DNA of 64,000 bases from JBCBJX01 sp964342855 (GTDB lineage Bacteria; Pseudomonadota; Alphaproteobacteria; Caulobacterales; Parvularculaceae). A program made the position numbers and the translations under genes. The stretch spans positions 1 to 64,000 of the forward strand of contig CAYFIB010000001.1 of the NCBI GenBank assembly GCA_964342855.1, read 5' to 3'. The stretch's first letter is position 1, and each line of letters begins with the position of its first letter. Below the pieces are notes generated by a model, which saw only the letters and a list, made by a program, of their open reading frames with translations, did not search any database and was not told the DNA's origin. Positions 61,501 to 64,000 of the stretch are shown here, piece after piece.

Positions 61501-61690
61501 GATCGGCTGGATCGTATTCGGCGGGCTGGGACTCGCGGGGCTCTTCACCCTCTTCCTCACGCCTGTTCTCTATTTCGCCGTCGCCCGCTTCACCGGCGCG
61601 CGCGCCGACGCCGGCGCGCGGCTGGAGGATGAGCTTCGCGCCGCGAGAGCCGCCGGCGTCACGGCGGACGCGCCGCCCGCCGCCGAATGA
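58565..61690 (+). CDS. RND efflux permease (HAE1/AcrB-like)
   Basis: 1041 residues; twelve membrane helices, two large periplasmic loops. The proton-relay motif in TM4 is GLIVDDAIVVLEN with both Asp (Asp400, Asp401), as in AcrB. LLIGLMAKNAILVVEFAD in TM10-11 and the FPGAAPETVDAEVTSIIENA docking motif are present. It exports drugs, lipids or detergents, using the proton gradient. With the adaptor and NodT-type channel it makes a complete tripartite pump. Confidence 0.96.
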   Translation: MSGAGQDLPALAVRRPLLASVLNLLIVIAGLAALMGVEVRELPDVDRPQVTVTAQFPGAAPETVDAEVTSIIENAAARVSGVRDIRSSSEENNARVRIEFNPGVDLDTAAADVREAVSRVTRQLPERVEQVTVLKADNDAEPIMQLAVIAPEYSEEELTRVVETSIAPELLSVDGVASVGEFGSRERQLRVVLDPLRLSRFGLAVSDVADALRQAPFDVPVGSFLSEQQQLIVRAEATAATPELIRDVIIRDEVRIGDVAEVFFSPADADSFVRLDGEPVIGLDIIRQARSNTIQISDAVKRKVAELNERFSDIDILINSDDAQFIRGSVREVATTLAFTVAIVIAVIWLFFSSLRATLAPSVAIPTALIGAVAGLWLFGFSINLLTLLALVLATGLIVDDAIVVLENIQRLQAQGVGKRAAAAIGAQQVFFAVIATTAVLVAVFVPISFLPSTTGRLFREFGFVLAVSVILSTFVALTMTPALGARLDLKGSSKFGEALGRFGGRVSGYYERALNACLNRPLALGAVALVFAGGAAALYPTIEQELTPTEDRGRIYIFARGPDGVGVDFMQRQADAMEAVLQPYVDRGEVSSMLTIVGRWDPNIVYMTAPLAPWSERSRSQEEIIASLRGELSEIPGVRASPFGRGSLQVGRGGQRSGVRFALTGPDYEYIFDAARAFSDEIEINSDILLNPQISYNPTQPQLSIQIDRRRAADLGVPLDALSATLRAMVGGDDIVDLNVGDQAIPVILESERGAIASPSDLSNLFVRSTNGALIPLSTLATIVEEGVASQLDRTEQRRAIEIEADVADGVALEDAVGELRRIAATTLPDGVDMVLQGSAATLNETNRDVAITYAFALVIIFLVLVAQFESISSPVIIMLTVPFGFAAAVYALVLTGGTLNIFSQIGLVLLIGLMAKNAILVVEFADQLRSEGQSVRDAIFNSANTRLRPIMMTLISTVLGALPLILASGAGSEARSAIGWIVFGGLGLAGLFTLFLTPVLYFAVARFTGARADAGARLEDELRAARAAGVTADAPPAAE

Positions 61691-63252
61691 TGCGTTGGAA
61701 ACAGACTTTCCGCGCCGCGTTGACGGCGATGGCATGCGCTGCGCTGCTCACCGGCTGTCTGCTCGGGCCGGACTACAGGCGCCCGGAACTGCCGACGCCC
61801 GCGACGTTCGACAACCAGTTCGAGCTTCAACAGACCGGCGAGGAGTTCTGGTGGCGCGGCTTCAAGGACGCGGCGTTGAACGGGCTCGTGGAGATGGCGC
61901 TCAGACGCAATATTTCCATCGAAGCGGCGATCCGCCAGTTCGAGGGCCTCAACGCCGGCGTCCGCGCCGCGCAGTCAGATCTTTTCCCGACCATCGACGC
62001 GCAGGTGAACCGCAATCAGAACTTCACCTCGGACGACGCGCAGGGCCGACTTGACGACAACGGCAACCCGTTCATTCGCAGCCGCGGCATCGCCCAGCTC
62101 GTCTTCACGCCGGACTTCTTCGGTCGATCGCGCCGAGCCGTCCAACGCGCGCGGGCGAACCGGAACCGGCAGGCGTACGCCATTCTTGATCTGCGCAGGC
62201 TGACGGCGGCGAGCGTCGCGGAACGCTATGTCGAAGTCCGTCGGGCGCGCGCGCGTCTGTCTCTTCTGGAGGAATCCCTCGCGCTCCAATCGCAGACACT
62301 GGAGATCGTCCGCGCCCGCCGCAGCGCCGGACTCGCCGCTGGCCTTGACGTGAGCCGTGCGCAAGCCGATCTCGCGAGCACGCGCGCCCAACGAGGCCCT
62401 CTGATGACCACGGAGGGCGCCGCGATCTACGATCTGGCGGTCCTCCTCGGCAGAACGCCGGGCGAGGACGTGCTCGACGGCGCCGTCGCCGCGATCCCGA
62501 GCTTCGTCGCCGGCCCGCCCATCGGCGTTCCGGCTGATCTCGTCCGTCGACGCCCTGACATTCTGCAGGCGGAACAGGCGTTGATCGCGGCCACGGCGGA
62601 GATCGGCATCGAAGCAGCGGATCTCTTTCCGTCCTTCCGCATTCCCGGCGATTTGTCGGTTGACCTCGAAGGCCCGGGCATCGGCGACGCCGTTGTCGCG
62701 ACCGTGTCCTCGCGCGTCGATATCCCCCTCTTCGACGCCGGTCGTCGGCGCGCCGAAATCCGCGCCGCGCGCTCGCGCACCGAGGCGGCGAAGCTCGGCT
62801 ATCGGTTGGCGCTGCTTGAAGCGATGCGCGATGTCGAAACGGCGCTGATCGGCATTGAAGCCGCCGCGATGCGGCGCGACGAACTCGCCGCCGCCGTCGA
62901 GGCGAGCGAAGCGGCGTACAGGCAGCTGAACGCTCTCTATAAAGAGGGCCTATCGAACCTCACGGACCTTCTCGACGGGCAACGTCAGCTCATTTCGAAC
63001 CGGGAGTCCTATGTGAACTCCGAGGCCGATCTCGCGGTCGCCGTCATCGCTCTTTATCTCGCGGTCGGATCGCCGACGGGCGAGCCCTATGTCGAGGATG
63101 ACGTGATCGACAAGCCGGCCCGCCGCAATCTCTATCGTACCGTTCGCGCGGCGCTCGGCGTGCCGACATCCGCCGACGTCGCCGAGATCACCGGCGATAC
63201 GGAGGCGGCGGGGGCGAACGAAGGCGACGACGCCGCGACGCCCGAACAGTGA
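61687..63252 (+). CDS. NodT-family outer-membrane efflux channel
   Basis: 521 residues. It overlaps the RND stop in ATGA. A lipoprotein signal (TAMACAALLTGCLLGPDYRRPE) gives Cys26 as acylation site. NodT/OprM family: PEFDNQF-like start, the two repeats with DLFPTIDAQVNRNQNF and EAADLFPSFRIPGDLSVD, and IPLFDAGRRRAEIRAARSRTEAA. TolC-like trimers form the outer-membrane tube. The tail (past residue ~470) is Ala/Asp/Glu-rich and not conserved. Third gene of the operon. Confidence 0.94.
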   Translation: MMRWKQTFRAALTAMACAALLTGCLLGPDYRRPELPTPATFDNQFELQQTGEEFWWRGFKDAALNGLVEMALRRNISIEAAIRQFEGLNAGVRAAQSDLFPTIDAQVNRNQNFTSDDAQGRLDDNGNPFIRSRGIAQLVFTPDFFGRSRRAVQRARANRNRQAYAILDLRRLTAASVAERYVEVRRARARLSLLEESLALQSQTLEIVRARRSAGLAAGLDVSRAQADLASTRAQRGPLMTTEGAAIYDLAVLLGRTPGEDVLDGAVAAIPSFVAGPPIGVPADLVRRRPDILQAEQALIAATAEIGIEAADLFPSFRIPGDLSVDLEGPGIGDAVVATVSSRVDIPLFDAGRRRAEIRAARSRTEAAKLGYRLALLEAMRDVETALIGIEAAAMRRDELAAAVEASEAAYRQLNALYKEGLSNLTDLLDGQRQLISNRESYVNSEADLAVAVIALYLAVGSPTGEPYVEDDVIDKPARRNLYRTVRAALGVPTSADVAEITGDTEAAGANEGDDAATPEQ

Positions 63253-63302
63253 CGTCGGTTGCGCGCTGGTTCCGCTGACCATCGCCCGCTAAAGATCAAC
63301 GC

Positions 63303-63848
63303 ATGACCGTTCAAAAACTCATGCGCGATATCCACCACTGGGGATCAACGCTCGTCATGATCCAGCTCGGGCTGGTCATATCGACGGGCCTCCTCCTGAT
63401 GCTGAAGAAAGACATCGACTGGATTCAACCGCCGACACGCGCGGGCGAAGCTCCTTCAGACATTCCCGCTCAGACATTCGACGAACTGTTCGAGAAAGCG
63501 CGAAACGTCCCTGAACTGGCCATCGAGGATTGGCGCGACCTCGATCGCGTGGACGTGAAACCGGGCAAAGGCGTCATCAAGTTCATCGCGGCCAACAATT
63601 GGGAAGCGCAGATCGACACCGAAACCGGCGCGCTTCTTCAGGTCGCTTATCGCCGCTCCGACACGATCGAGCGCCTGCACGACGGCTCGTTCTTCGCAGA
63701 CTGGGTGAAGCTCTTCGTGTTTCTGCCGACCGGCGTCGTTTTGCTCTTCTTATGGGGAACAGGCGTCTACCTGTTCTTCCTGCCGCACGTGAAACGCGAA
63801 CTGCGGCGACGCAAACGCGCGGCGCAGGCCGCATCGCGCACCGCATAG
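63303..63848 (+). CDS. PepSY-type membrane protein
   Basis: 181 residues. Two membrane helices (about 12-34, TLVMIQLGLVISTGLLLMLK, and 139-160, LFVFLPTGVVLLFLWGTGVY), with a loop that carries the PepSY-like pattern (IDTETGALLQVAYRRSDTIERLHDGSFF). The basic tail KRELRRRKRAAQAA should lie in the cytoplasm. HH in DIHHWGS and LHDGSFF are found in the PepSY_TM ferric-reductase-like group, where heme ligation is possible. Function unknown. It starts 50 bases after the OMF stop. Confidence 0.75.
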   Translation: MTVQKLMRDIHHWGSTLVMIQLGLVISTGLLLMLKKDIDWIQPPTRAGEAPSDIPAQTFDELFEKARNVPELAIEDWRDLDRVDVKPGKGVIKFIAANNWEAQIDTETGALLQVAYRRSDTIERLHDGSFFADWVKLFVFLPTGVVLLFLWGTGVYLFFLPHVKRELRRRKRAAQAASRTA

Positions 63849-63928
63849 CCACGCCCTTCCGTATTTTCATTTTACATGACGGCCTCGCCGGTTAGGCTTC
63901 GCGCCAACTGGCAAGAATGGGGCGTTTC

Positions 63929-64000
63929 ATGAGATTTTTGGCTTTGGTTGCGACGCTGGCTCTGGCGTCTGGTTCCGGTTGCGCGGAAGAAACTTCAAGG
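63929..64000 (+). CDS. Lipoprotein or exported protein, 3'-truncated by window edge
   Basis: 24 codons only, MRFLALVATLALASGSGCAEE followed by three residues. Hydrophobic signal with a lipobox-like SGSGC near residue 18, so an exported lipoprotein is likely. A GGGGCG site is near the ATG. The rest is outside the window, and nothing more can be said about its function. Confidence 0.5.
   Translation, partial: MRFLALVATLALASGSGCAEETSR

Overview
The window is 64 kb of GC-rich (roughly 64%, judged by eye) bacterial chromosome. It looks alphaproteobacterial. The F0 genes of ATP synthase form their own operon (atpI-atpB-atpE-b'-b) without the F1 genes, with a b/b' pair; glycine dehydrogenase is split into two subunits; and the metabolic gene families fit marine Alphaproteobacteria of the Parvularculales/Hyphomonadaceae kind. 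The family-level guess is inference only. No rRNA, tRNA, CRISPR array, transposase or phage gene was seen.

Left part (1-28 kb), mostly housekeeping. It opens with the C-terminal two thirds of the condensin subunit Smc, then the F0 operon, closed by a strong terminator that contains the start codon of a DUF924 gene. On the minus strand follow a small lipoprotein, a glutathione transferase and the glycine cleavage operon gcvT-gcvH-gcvPA-gcvPB behind a tandem glycine riboswitch. A Zur-type Fur regulator is divergent from a TonB receptor with His/Glu-rich tracts (a zinc uptake pair). Then come an exported protein, a sugar-nucleotide epimerase, glutamate synthase (gltD-gltB), a hybrid histidine kinase, a Tat-exported PhoD phosphatase, a self-regulated tetR-SDR pair with a 26-bp palindromic operator, and a PfpI-type isonitrile hydratase homologue.

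Centre (28-51 kb), a large catabolic region for branched or isoprenoid acyl-CoA esters. A TetR gene at 37.0-37.7 kb divides two arms. The plus arm has geranyl-CoA carboxylase beta (atuC), a foreign-looking 4-TM protein, citronellyl-CoA dehydrogenase (atuD), isohexenylglutaconyl-CoA hydratase (atuE), carboxylase alpha with biotin (atuF), a beta-keto acid cleavage enzyme (BKACE), an SDR and a PLP decarboxylase. The minus arm has atuB-like SDR, acyl-CoA ligase, thioesterase, two acyl-CoA dehydrogenases that look like a heteromeric pair, MaoC hydratase, SDR and thiolase. Further minus-strand genes at 47-51 kb (CaiB/AMACR-like racemase, HSD10-like SDR, acyl-CoA dehydrogenase, enoyl-CoA hydratase) carry the same TetR operator as the atuC promoter. 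Together this reads as an acyclic terpene utilisation (Atu) regulon with full beta-oxidation support. Two families of ~100-bp palindromic intergenic repeats, two copies each, lie in this region.

Right part (51-64 kb), export. A minus-strand operon tetR-MFP-RND and a plus-strand operon MFP-RND-OMF (NodT type) flank a divergent CaiB/BaiF CoA-transferase. A PepSY-type membrane protein and the first 24 codons of a lipoprotein end the window.
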